Assembly: GCA_025758065.1 (NCBI GenBank)
Contig: CP107199.1
Span: forward strand, 3,011,501 to 3,075,500
DNA: 64,000 bases
Direction of reading: 5' to 3'
Source: Lachnospiraceae bacterium
Lineage (GTDB): Bacteria > Bacillota > Clostridia > Lachnospirales > Lachnospiraceae
The position numbers and the translations under genes are program-made. A model generated the notes under the pieces. It searched no databases and was not told the DNA's origin. It was given only the letters and a program-made list of their open reading frames with translations. Below are positions 45,322-53,803 of the stretch, one piece after another. Within the stretch, counting starts at the first letter, position 1. Each line of letters begins with the position of its first letter.

Positions 45322-46500
45322 ATGAAAGAACTGGAATTAAAATATGGATGCAACCCAAATCAGAAGCCTGCTAAGATCTTTATGAATGACAATAAGGAAC
45401 TGCCGGTCACTGTTTTAAGCGGCCGTCCTGGTTATATCAATTTCTTAGACGCATTAAACGGCTGGCAGCTGGTAAAAGAATTAAAAGAAGTCACCGGACT
45501 TCCTGCAGCTACTTCTTTTAAGCATGTATCTCCGGCAGGAGCAGCAGTAGGCCTTCCACTTGATGACGTTTTACGCAAGATCTACTGGGTAGACGATCAG
45601 GGAGAGCTTTCTGCCCTTGCAAGTGCTTATGCAAGAGCCAGAGGTGCAGACCGTATGTCTTCTTTTGGGGATTTCATTTCTCTTTCTGATGTATGTGACG
45701 TTGCGACTGCAAAGCTGATCAAACGAGAGGTTTCTGATGGTGTGATCGCACCAGGCTATGAGCCGGAAGCATTAGAAATCTTAAAAGCCAAGAAAAACGG
45801 CAATTACAATGTGATCCAGATCGATCCGGACTATGTACCGGAGGAATTGGAACGTAAGCAGGTGTTCGGTGTTGTATTTGAGCAGGGACATAACAATTTA
45901 AAGATCAATAAAGAACTGCTGAAAAACATTGTTACAGAAAACAAGGATATGACGGAAGAAGCAGCCATGGATCTGGTTATTTCCCTGATCACTTTAAAAT
46001 ATACCCAGTCCAATTCAGTATGCTTCGTAAAGGGCGGTCAGGCTATTGGTATTGGAGCAGGACAGCAGTCCAGAGTACACTGTACCAGACTGGCAGGAAG
46101 CAAGGCAGATAACTGGTATCTGCGCCAGAATCCAAAAGTGTTAAATCTGCCGTTTATTAATGGTATCCGCAGGGCAGACCGTGACAACGCCATTGACTTA
46201 TATATTGGTGAAGATTATATGGATGTTCTTGCTGATGGAAGATGGGAAAAGATTTTTAAGGAGAAACCAGAGGTATTTACAAGAGAAGAAAAGAGAGCAT
46301 GGTTAGACGGTCTTACAGACGTAGCTTTAGGCTCTGATGCCTTCTTCCCATTTGGAGATAACATTGACAGAGCATATAAGAGCGGTGTAAAATATGTAGC
46401 ACAGCCCGGCGGCTCTGTAAGAGATGATCAGGTCATTGAAACCTGCGATCAGTACGGCATGGTAATGGCATTTACCGGTATCCGTCTGTTCCACCATTAA
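45322..46500 (+). CDS. AICAR formyltransferase (PurH-like, transformylase domain only)
   Basis: 392 residues equivalent to the C-terminal half of PurH. LKYGCNPNQKPAKIF, TSFKHVSPAGAAVG and the later FVKGGQAIGIGAGQQSRVHC and PGGSVRDDQVIE are typical. It formylates AICAR using 10-formyl-THF. The cyclohydrolase half is absent and is supplied by the separate PurO protein upstream. AAAAGGAG precedes the ATG. Confidence 0.93.
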   Translation: MKELELKYGCNPNQKPAKIFMNDNKELPVTVLSGRPGYINFLDALNGWQLVKELKEVTGLPAATSFKHVSPAGAAVGLPLDDVLRKIYWVDDQGELSALASAYARARGADRMSSFGDFISLSDVCDVATAKLIKREVSDGVIAPGYEPEALEILKAKKNGNYNVIQIDPDYVPEELERKQVFGVVFEQGHNNLKINKELLKNIVTENKDMTEEAAMDLVISLITLKYTQSNSVCFVKGGQAIGIGAGQQSRVHCTRLAGSKADNWYLRQNPKVLNLPFINGIRRADRDNAIDLYIGEDYMDVLADGRWEKIFKEKPEVFTREEKRAWLDGLTDVALGSDAFFPFGDNIDRAYKSGVKYVAQPGGSVRDDQVIETCDQYGMVMAFTGIRLFHH

Positions 46501-46580
46501 TTTAAGATTTCAAGGAAACGTTAAGATTAAATTAAGGCAGCAGAGTTTGTGCGCCGGCTGAATTTCAGGGGGAAGTACTT

Positions 46581-47918
46581 ATGATGAAGGACCTTACCAG
46601 AGAGCACCCGGATAAGATTTTATGGCGCTTTCTGCTGCCTATGTTAGTCAGCGTTATGTTTCAACAGATATACAATATTGCAGACAGCTGTATTGCCGGT
46701 CGTTTTGCAGGAGAGGATGCCCTGGCGGCGGTAGGTGCATCTTATCCTATTACTGTTATATTTATGGCGTTTGCCGTAGGAACCAACCTGGGAGCCTCTG
46801 TTGTGGTTTCCAGGCTTTTTGGCGCTAAGGATATGGTCAGAATGAAGTCGGCAGTAAGTACGGCTTTTATTGCCTGTGCTTTTATGAGCTTTTTCCTCAC
46901 ATTTATCGGCTATTTTTTCTGCGGCAGTATGATGCGGCTCGTCCACACACCTGAAAATATTTTTGCAGATGGACGGTTATACTTAAAGATCTACGTTTAC
47001 GGCATCACATTTTTACTTTTATATAATGTGTGTACCGGCATTTTTACGGCTTTAGGTGATTCTAAAACACCGCTGTATTTCCTGATCGGTTCTTCTGTGG
47101 GAAATATTATCCTGGATTATTATTTTGTAGCTTGTGTAGGACTGGGAGTGGCAGGCGTTGCCTGGGCAACTTTTATTGCTCAGGGTATTTCCGCTATCCT
47201 GGCTCTTACATTTCTGGCAGTACGTTTAAAAAGGATAAACTGCGAAGGAACTTTTAAGTGGCTGGATCTTGTTCTTTTAGCCCAGATTGCTGCTATTGCC
47301 ATTCCAAGTATTATGCAGCAGAGCGTTTTATCTATTGGAAATATGTTTGTACAGGAGATTGTAAACCGCTACGGCTCTGCAGTGATCGCAGGTTATTCCG
47401 GCGCCATCAAGTTAAATACCTTTGCGATCAATTCCTTTATGGCTCTTGGAAGCTGTCTTTCCAGCTATACAGCCCAGAATCTTGGCGCAGGAAAGAAAGA
47501 ACGGCTGTCTATGGGATTTCGTACAGGTATCCGTTTGTCACTGATCGCCGCTATTCCTTTTGTGGTTCTTTATTTCTTTGCCAGCAGGCAGATGATGGGA
47601 CTGTTTTTGAATAAGTCCAGTACAGATGCTATTAATGCAGGACGGGAGTTTTTGCATATTGTAAGTCCTATGTATTTTATGATCTCTATTAAACTAATGA
47701 CTGACGGGATCATCCGTGGTGCAGGTGCCATGCATTATTTTGTAATGGCAACGGTTCCGGATCTGATTTTACGTATCCTGGTAGCATTGCTGCTTACAAA
47801 GTATTTTGGAAGTACAGGTATTTGGATGGCCTGGCCATTTGGCTGGATCGCAGCAACGGTTCTGACTATTATTTTCTATCGCCGCATTATTTTCGGAAAA
47901 TATGTGATCCGCCTGTAA
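46581..47918 (+). CDS. MATE-family efflux transporter
   Basis: 445 residues with twelve predicted membrane helices. Family stretches are LPMLVSVMFQQIYNIADSCI near the N-terminus, ALGDSKTPLYF and LDYYFVACVGLGVAGVAWAT. It probably exports drugs or organic cations using Na+ or H+. The substrate is unknown. GGGGGAAG precedes two adjacent ATGs (46581 and 46584). Confidence 0.92.
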   Translation: MMKDLTREHPDKILWRFLLPMLVSVMFQQIYNIADSCIAGRFAGEDALAAVGASYPITVIFMAFAVGTNLGASVVVSRLFGAKDMVRMKSAVSTAFIACAFMSFFLTFIGYFFCGSMMRLVHTPENIFADGRLYLKIYVYGITFLLLYNVCTGIFTALGDSKTPLYFLIGSSVGNIILDYYFVACVGLGVAGVAWATFIAQGISAILALTFLAVRLKRINCEGTFKWLDLVLLAQIAAIAIPSIMQQSVLSIGNMFVQEIVNRYGSAVIAGYSGAIKLNTFAINSFMALGSCLSSYTAQNLGAGKKERLSMGFRTGIRLSLIAAIPFVVLYFFASRQMMGLFLNKSSTDAINAGREFLHIVSPMYFMISIKLMTDGIIRGAGAMHYFVMATVPDLILRILVALLLTKYFGSTGIWMAWPFGWIAATVLTIIFYRRIIFGKYVIRL

Positions 47919-47948
47919 AAAATAAGACATATCTCTGCATATTGATGA

Positions 47949-47977
47949 TTGAAAGTGGTTACAAAATATGATAAAAT
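47949..47977 (+). promoter_or_regulatory. Promoter of the LtaS-like gene
   Basis: TTGAAA (47949-47954) and TAAAAT (47972-47977) are 17 bases apart. The expected transcript would begin only about 18 bases before the ATG at 48002. Confidence 0.6.
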
Positions 47978-48001
47978 TCCTGTTGATATTCTAAAAAGTA
48001 T

Positions 48002-50008
48002 ATGAAAAAGATATCCCAGATACGTGGCGATACGGGAAGAGAAGGATTACAGCAGGTGGCAGAAGAAATCAGAAATACAGAGGAAAGCGGAACTAAAAAA
48101 GAAAAGATCACAGAAAAGGCAGTTGTAAAAAACAGCAATATTTTTATAACTATATGTAAATACATAATAAAAGGCACAGGTTATCTGTGTCTTTTTCTTG
48201 TTCCCATACTGTCGTATTATTTATTTGAATATGTGACAGGGAATCTGGCAAATATTTCCGCTTTTATGACAGCATTAAATATATGCTGGGTTTATGTACT
48301 GTATCTTATCCTTACAGGTATTACAGGAACTACCCGCATATCAGTACCAGTTGGATCAGCTGTATTGCTTATAATATCATTTGCTGAAACCTTTGTAGTA
48401 GGCTTCCGGGACCGGCCTATTATGATCTGGGATGTGCTGGCAGTGCGCACAGCCATGACTGTATCCGGCAATTATGCATTTGTTATTTCAGATAAAATGG
48501 TACAGGCTGCCAAAGCAGTAGTCGCTGCCAATATTATTTTATGGTTTTTCCCGGTTCATGTAAAAGGATTAAAAAACAGGCTGCTTTTGGGTGTTTCCTG
48601 TGTGGGAACTGCTTTTGCTTTTGGCTATGGCTTTTTCCACAGTATTGTTCCTGCACATCAGATGGGGATTAATATGTGGGCAGTTAATGATACTTATGAA
48701 TCCTGCGGGTATATTTTATCCACAGCCATGTCTTTTCAGTATGTGGTAAAGAAACCGCCGGCAGAATACAGTCAGGGACGTCTGGAAAGTATTTATAAGG
48801 AAATTTCTGAAGAAGAGCAGGAGAAAGGAATAAACGAAACAGAAAACGAAGATGATGAGATTTTGTCTCACAAAGTAACTATCCAGCCAGTCAATCTGAT
48901 CTGCATTATGAACGAAAGTCTTTCTGACTTGCGGGTAGCCGGAGATTTTTCCACAAATCAGGAATACTTCCCCTTTATCAACAGCCTGACAGAAAATACT
49001 ATAAAGGGAAATCTGTGCATGCCTGTATTTGGCTCTATGACCAGCAATTCTGAATTTGAGTTTCTTACAGGAGATTCAGTTGCCATGCTCCCATCTAATT
49101 CTATTGCCTATCAGTTTAATGTAAAGCCGGATGCCAGGACTATGGTAAGTACCATGAAAGACCAGGGATACCGCACTGTAGCTATGCACCCATATCCAGG
49201 AGAAAACTGGAACAGGAATGCCTGTTATGCCAATATGGGATTTGATGAGTTCTTAGATGGAGAATATTTTAAGGGCAGTGAGCAGCTGCGTTATTATACC
49301 AGTGATCAGGGAGATTTTGAAAAACTGATCCAGGTAGTAGAAGAAAAAGAAGATCCCCAGGAAAAACTGTTTTTATTTAATGTTACCATGCAGAACCATG
49401 GTGGCTATGAGGGGACTTTTGATGAGTTTGATCAGACTGTGTGGCTGACTGGTGATATGGAAGGAAAATATCCAAAGGCTGACCAGTATCTTTCTCTGGT
49501 AAAGCGCTCTGATGAAGCTTTTGCTTATTTACTGGATTATTTTAGTCACAGTGATGAGCCGACTATGATCGTTATGTTCGGAGATCACCAGCCAAGTGTA
49601 GAAGATGAGTTTTTTGATGAAATATACGGCACGCCAAGTTATGAAGTGCCTACGAAAGATCGTTTAATGTGGTATGAGACCCCATTTATCATCTGGACTA
49701 ATTATGAGCAGCCCTCAAAGGATATTGGAAAGCTGGGAGCAGTGTATCTGTCCTCTTATGTATTAAAACTGGCAGGTCTTGATATGACTCCTTATAACCG
49801 TTTTCTGTTAGACCTGTCACAGATCTATCCGGTCCTTCATTTTCTGGGATTTTATGATAAAGATGGAAATTACCAGTCCTGGTCAGAGGCAGAATCAGGA
49901 GAGAATCCAAACAGAAAACAGATTTTAGACTATGAGGCTATGGCCTATAATCACAGTATTGACAGGCGTAAATATAAACCTCTGTTTACGCTGGAAGAAG
50001 AAAAATAA
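48002..50008 (+). CDS. LTA synthase-family sulfatase-like membrane enzyme
   Basis: 668 residues. A polar N-terminal stretch of about 40 residues, five membrane helices (about 45-225), then an extracellular alkaline-phosphatase-type domain with ICIMNESLSD (metal site), SMTSNSEFEF (catalytic threonine), AMHPYPGENWNRN and VMFGDHQPS. It is probably a glycerol-phosphate polymer synthase or related phosphotransferase of the envelope. No clear ribosome site precedes the ATG. Confidence 0.9.
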   Translation: MKKISQIRGDTGREGLQQVAEEIRNTEESGTKKEKITEKAVVKNSNIFITICKYIIKGTGYLCLFLVPILSYYLFEYVTGNLANISAFMTALNICWVYVLYLILTGITGTTRISVPVGSAVLLIISFAETFVVGFRDRPIMIWDVLAVRTAMTVSGNYAFVISDKMVQAAKAVVAANIILWFFPVHVKGLKNRLLLGVSCVGTAFAFGYGFFHSIVPAHQMGINMWAVNDTYESCGYILSTAMSFQYVVKKPPAEYSQGRLESIYKEISEEEQEKGINETENEDDEILSHKVTIQPVNLICIMNESLSDLRVAGDFSTNQEYFPFINSLTENTIKGNLCMPVFGSMTSNSEFEFLTGDSVAMLPSNSIAYQFNVKPDARTMVSTMKDQGYRTVAMHPYPGENWNRNACYANMGFDEFLDGEYFKGSEQLRYYTSDQGDFEKLIQVVEEKEDPQEKLFLFNVTMQNHGGYEGTFDEFDQTVWLTGDMEGKYPKADQYLSLVKRSDEAFAYLLDYFSHSDEPTMIVMFGDHQPSVEDEFFDEIYGTPSYEVPTKDRLMWYETPFIIWTNYEQPSKDIGKLGAVYLSSYVLKLAGLDMTPYNRFLLDLSQIYPVLHFLGFYDKDGNYQSWSEAESGENPNRKQILDYEAMAYNHSIDRRKYKPLFTLEEEK

Positions 50009-50045
50009 ATTTTGCAGATAGAGTGCATTGCAAGGAAATGGCAGA

Positions 50046-51332
50046 ATGGAAGTTACAATGGAAAATCAAAGAGACCTGTTATCCAGGGTCAGCGAAGAAT
50101 GGGGAAAAATCCCGGATCACAGCCCTTTTCTGTCCTATAATGTTTTTCAGGTTTTAGGAATACAGGAAAAAGAAGTAGTCATGTGCCGGTTTCTGGCAGA
50201 TCTGTTAGATTCCCAGGGGGCTCATGGCTGCGGTGTCCTGTTTCTTAAAACTTTTGTCCGGGATGTGCTGAAAATAAAATCCATGAGTGACCTGCTTCTT
50301 ATGCATACAGTTGTCACAAAAGAATATGTCACTGATCATGATCGCCGGATCGATATTGTAATACGCAATGCAGATTATTTTATTCCGGTGGAAGTAAAGA
50401 TTTATGCCGGAGAACAGCAGGGGCAGTGTTTTGATTATTTTAAATATGCGAAAAATGCTCCCATAGTTTATTTGACACCTTTTGGAACACCACCTTCGGA
50501 ATACAGCAGGAAAGAAAAAAATGGAAAGGGGATACTGTCATTAAACAGGATCCTTTGTATTTCCTGGTCAGAAAATATCTGCGCATGGCTTACGGGATTG
50601 CTTCCTTGCCTGAAGGAAACATTAAGATCCATGGTTATGCAATATGTAGATGCTATCCGTATGACGGCAGATGAAAGGGAAATAAAAATGGTGGAAAAAA
50701 CGGTTGATCTGTTGTATGAGTCTTCGCAGTATTTCAAGGCGGGGATCCAGATAGAAAGATCCATGAAACAGGCAAAACTTAAGCTGATCCGGCTTGTGTT
50801 TGGGGATTTTGAAAAAGAAATGGAGCCACTGGCTGCAAAATATGGTCTGGAACCTGAAAAAGATACAGGGTATTATTCCTATAAGGATCCTCATCATGAA
50901 AGATTTTATGATTGTTACAGTACATATCCAGGACTAAACTATGTGGTAAAAAAGGCAAAGTTTAAGAAACAAAGTTTACAGCTGTGGTTTCGCATTGAAA
51001 TAGAACATGACCTGTTTGCAGGATTTTGTCTTTTTGATAAAGAAGCAAAGGCACAGGATGGGGCTCCCATAGGCTGTCAGGTGGATCATATAACAGATGA
51101 ACTTACAAAGGAAGCTGCCGGATATATCAAGAAGGAGGTAATACTGCCGGAGGACTGGTGGTTTGCCTGGTGTTATCCAAATGGAAGCCACGATTATGCT
51201 TATAAAGATACAGCAGATTTTAAAAACATGAATCCTGGAGCAGTCCGTCTTGCAGATAAAGAAGAACGGGAAAAATATGTAAAAGAAACAGTAAAAGCTT
51301 TTGAAGGATATCTCTTAAAATATTTATTATGA
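50046..51332 (+). CDS. PD-(D/E)XK nuclease superfamily protein
   Basis: 428 residues. The N-terminal third carries EYVTDHDRRIDIVIRN and PVEVKIYAGEQQGQ, giving the D...ExK core of PD-(D/E)XK enzymes, as in the PDDEXK_4 group. The C-terminal half is unassigned and rich in aromatic residues. ATG 50046 follows AAGGAA with 8-base spacing; TTG 50028 is less likely. It stands alone, without restriction or defence partners; its function is unknown. Confidence 0.8.
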   Translation: MEVTMENQRDLLSRVSEEWGKIPDHSPFLSYNVFQVLGIQEKEVVMCRFLADLLDSQGAHGCGVLFLKTFVRDVLKIKSMSDLLLMHTVVTKEYVTDHDRRIDIVIRNADYFIPVEVKIYAGEQQGQCFDYFKYAKNAPIVYLTPFGTPPSEYSRKEKNGKGILSLNRILCISWSENICAWLTGLLPCLKETLRSMVMQYVDAIRMTADEREIKMVEKTVDLLYESSQYFKAGIQIERSMKQAKLKLIRLVFGDFEKEMEPLAAKYGLEPEKDTGYYSYKDPHHERFYDCYSTYPGLNYVVKKAKFKKQSLQLWFRIEIEHDLFAGFCLFDKEAKAQDGAPIGCQVDHITDELTKEAAGYIKKEVILPEDWWFAWCYPNGSHDYAYKDTADFKNMNPGAVRLADKEEREKYVKETVKAFEGYLLKYLL

Positions 51333-51398
51333 GCAGTAAGAAGCTCCAAAATCCGGCAGGTGTTTTTTGAGTCTATCTATATGGAAATAGCACCGGGC

Positions 51399-51449
51399 AA
51401 GCCGCCTTCGCATAGTATGTAAGTAAGAATATGCGGGGTGGCTTTTTTT
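51399..51449 (+). terminator. Terminator-like hairpin overlapping the sigK start
   Basis: AAGCCGCCTTCGCATA (51399-51414) pairs with TATGCGGGGTGGCTT (51430-51444) with one bulge. The T-run 51443-51449 runs into the TTG start codon of sigK. The hairpin also holds the ribosome site GGGGTGG. Confidence 0.75.
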
Positions 51450-52083
51450 GAAGACTTTTCCGAAACCACTATCTCACGGAGAAGAAAAGCTGTACCTGAA
51501 ACGCTGCAAAGAAGGCGACCAGACCGCCAGAAATATGCTGATCGAACATAACATGCGCCTGGTGGCTCATGTAGTAAAAAAATATCAATGTCAGGAATAC
51601 GATACAGAAGACCTGCTTTCTGTGGGGACCATTGGACTGATCAAGGCAGTGAACACCTTTGATACAGATAAAGGATCCAGACTGGCTACCTATGCAGCCA
51701 GGTGCGTGGAAAATGAGATACTCATGCTTCTTAGGGCAGGTAAAAAACGGGCCAGGGAAGTGTCTTTATTTGAACCTATTGGTACGGATAAAGACGGAGA
51801 AGCAGTGAATCTTGTGGATGTGATCGAAATGGAAAATCCAAGGACCATTGACCAGCTTATATTAGATCAGGATATCAGAGAACTGTATGAAGCATTTGAC
51901 ACATGCCTGACAGAAAGCGAAAAGCAGGTGATCACCATGCGCTATGGCCTGTTTAGGGAAAAGGAGCATACCCAGCGGGAAGTTGCCGGAGTTTTAGGCA
52001 TTTCACGTTCTTATGTAAGCAGGATCGAGAAAAAGGCTATTGGGAAAATGCGGGATGTATTTGAAAAACATCAGGTTCTGTAA
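51448..52083 (+). CDS. sigK: Late mother-cell sigma factor K
   Basis: 211 residues. TFPKPLSHGEEKLYLKRCKE and ARNMLIEHNMRLVAHVVKKY match SigK, followed by TIGLIKAVNTF and the helix-turn-helix QREVAGVLGISRSYVSRIEK. It controls late mother-cell genes for coat and cortex. The TTG 51448 start gives a protein without the pro-sequence of about 20 residues that is cleaved off in Bacillus, and a stop lies in frame at 51424, so no pro-sequence can be encoded here. The gene is not interrupted by a skin element. Confidence 0.88.
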   Translation: MKTFPKPLSHGEEKLYLKRCKEGDQTARNMLIEHNMRLVAHVVKKYQCQEYDTEDLLSVGTIGLIKAVNTFDTDKGSRLATYAARCVENEILMLLRAGKKRAREVSLFEPIGTDKDGEAVNLVDVIEMENPRTIDQLILDQDIRELYEAFDTCLTESEKQVITMRYGLFREKEHTQREVAGVLGISRSYVSRIEKKAIGKMRDVFEKHQVL

Positions 52084-52266
52084 AAGTAAGGGATAAAAAT
52101 AAGAAAGCAGAAAAAATACGGAAGAAAGAAGATCCTGGAAAGAAAATCATAGAAAGACAGAAAAAATATGCATTGTTATTAATGGGATTTAACGCTATAC
52201 TAATAGTAATAGAAGTCGAAAGGACTTTCTGGGAAGAAAGATGTGAGAAACAAGGAGGATAACGCA

Positions 52267-53283
52267 GTGGCTATTTTAGTGACCGGAGGAGCTGGATATA
52301 TCGGAAGTCATACATGTGTGGAACTGTTAAATGCAGGTTATGACGTGGTAGTAGCAGATAACCTTTATAACTCCAGCAAAAAAGCATTAGACAGAGTAGA
52401 GCAGATCACAGGAAAGAAACTGAAATTTTATGAGGTGGACCTGCTTGACCAGCCAAAGGTAAAAGAAATCTTTGATAATGAGGATATTGAAGCTGTGATC
52501 CATTTTGCAGGCTTAAAGGCAGTAGGAGAGTCTGTTCACAAACCCCTTGAATATTATAACAATAACATTACCGGAACGTTGATCCTTTGTGATGAGATGA
52601 GAAATCATGGTGTAAAGAATATTGTATTCAGTTCTTCTGCAACTGTTTATGGTGATCCGGCTCAGATTCCGATCACAGAAAAGTGCCCGAAAGGTGAGAT
52701 CACCAATCCTTACGGACGCACCAAAGGAATGTTAGAGCAGATCCTTACAGACCTGCATACTGCAGATCCGGAGTGGAATGTAATGCTCCTTCGCTATTTT
52801 AATCCAATAGGTGCTCATGAAAGTGGCTTGATTGGCGAAGATCCTAAGGGTATCCCTAACAATCTTGTACCGTATATTGCACAGGTTGCCATCGGCAAGC
52901 TGGATCATTTAAATGTATTTGGTGATGATTATGATACCCCGGATGGAACCGGCGTCAGAGATTATATCCATGTAGTAGATCTGGCAAAAGGCCATGTAAA
53001 GGCTATGAAGAAACTGGAAGCAAAAGAAGGCGTCAGCATCTATAATCTGGGAACCGGAGTTGGATACAGTGTATTAGATGTTCTTCATGCGTACGAAAAG
53101 GCCTGCAAAAAAACATTAAAGTATGAGATCCAGCCACGCAGGGATGGAGATATTGCAACCTGCTATTCTGACTGCACCAAGGCAAAAGAAGAGCTTGGTT
53201 GGGTGGCTGAAAAGGGAATTGAAGAGATGTGTGCTGATTCCTGGAAATGGCAGAGCATGAATCCGAACGGTTACAGAGATTAA
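52267..53283 (+). CDS. galE: UDP-glucose 4-epimerase
   Basis: 338 residues of the extended SDR family. The NAD motif is VTGGAGYIGSHT, the catalytic serine is in FSSSATVYGDP and YxxxK is YGRTK. It interconverts UDP-glucose and UDP-galactose. GTG 52267 is chosen because AAGGAGG at 52252-52258 lies 8 bases upstream and homologues begin MAILVTGG. A palindromic element starts one base after the stop. Confidence 0.95.
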   Translation: MAILVTGGAGYIGSHTCVELLNAGYDVVVADNLYNSSKKALDRVEQITGKKLKFYEVDLLDQPKVKEIFDNEDIEAVIHFAGLKAVGESVHKPLEYYNNNITGTLILCDEMRNHGVKNIVFSSSATVYGDPAQIPITEKCPKGEITNPYGRTKGMLEQILTDLHTADPEWNVMLLRYFNPIGAHESGLIGEDPKGIPNNLVPYIAQVAIGKLDHLNVFGDDYDTPDGTGVRDYIHVVDLAKGHVKAMKKLEAKEGVSIYNLGTGVGYSVLDVLHAYEKACKKTLKYEIQPRRDGDIATCYSDCTKAKEELGWVAEKGIEEMCADSWKWQSMNPNGYRD

Positions 53284-53507
53284 TTAATATGATGTAAGTG
53301 TCAAAAGTATAAATTGCGTTTGTGCTCGCACAAATAAGCAATTTATACTTATTGACACGCCGAACACCGAAAACGAAATAAAATGGTGTGAACACGCCAT
53401 TTTATGGGAGTTTGAGGTGTTCGAGGATTGCGGGAATTGCATAGCAATGGAGCAATCCGGTTACATCAGTGAGTGGCAATATTTACTTTTGACACTCACA
53501 TCATTAA
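53284..53507. repeat. 224-bp palindromic element after galE
   Basis: The outer arms 53284-53317 and 53476-53507 are imperfect inverted repeats sharing GTGTCAAAAGTA. Inside are three nested hairpins: AAGTATAAATTGC/GCAATTTATACTT, CGAACACC/GGTGTTCG with ATAAAATGG/CCATTTTAT, and GGATTGC/GCAATCC. The layout is that of a multibranched RNA. No coding frame is credible. Confidence 0.85.
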
Positions 53508-53522
53508 TATAAGTATTAGTAT

Positions 53523-53610
53523 AGTAACAGGGTATCACCTGTTACTCCATAAGTAAGTGACCTGATAACACGGCAGTATGGTGTAAAATGTACACACTGC
53601 CGTGTTTTTT
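53523..53610 (+). terminator. Two hairpins, the second an intrinsic terminator
   Basis: A perfect 9-bp stem AGTAACAGG/CCTGTTACT (53523-53546) is followed by an 11-bp stem AACACGGCAGT/ACTGCCGTGTT (53567-53606) ending in a T-run. It separates galE from the SOS-controlled genes. Confidence 0.85.
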
Positions 53611-53723
53611 GTCGTATATATTGGGAAGGCAATTAAGTACATCGTATGGCACGTTAGGTTCAAAGAGTGTTTATCTGCATACAACATTATCCATATAAAG
53701 CAATCACTGATCATCAGATGAAA

Positions 53724-53735
53724 GAACAAATGTTC
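53724..53735. promoter_or_regulatory. LexA (DinR-type) SOS box
   Basis: GAACAAATGTTC is a perfect match to the Gram-positive SOS box GAACRNRYGTTC. It lies about 5 bases before a -35-like TTGTTG and 69 bases before the next ATG. Confidence 0.82.
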
Positions 53736-53803
53736 GATTTTTGTTGCATTTGCGGAGATACTGTGATAAAATACAATCAAACAAACGTTCTGGTGGTGAT
53801 GAG

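Noticed and set aside
51448..52083. Skin-type interruption of sigK
   Set aside because: The gene is a single open frame of normal SigK length minus the pro-sequence.
53033..53395. 120-aa frame on the - strand over the galE end
   Set aside because: It is a shadow of galE joined to the repeat element, without a ribosome site.
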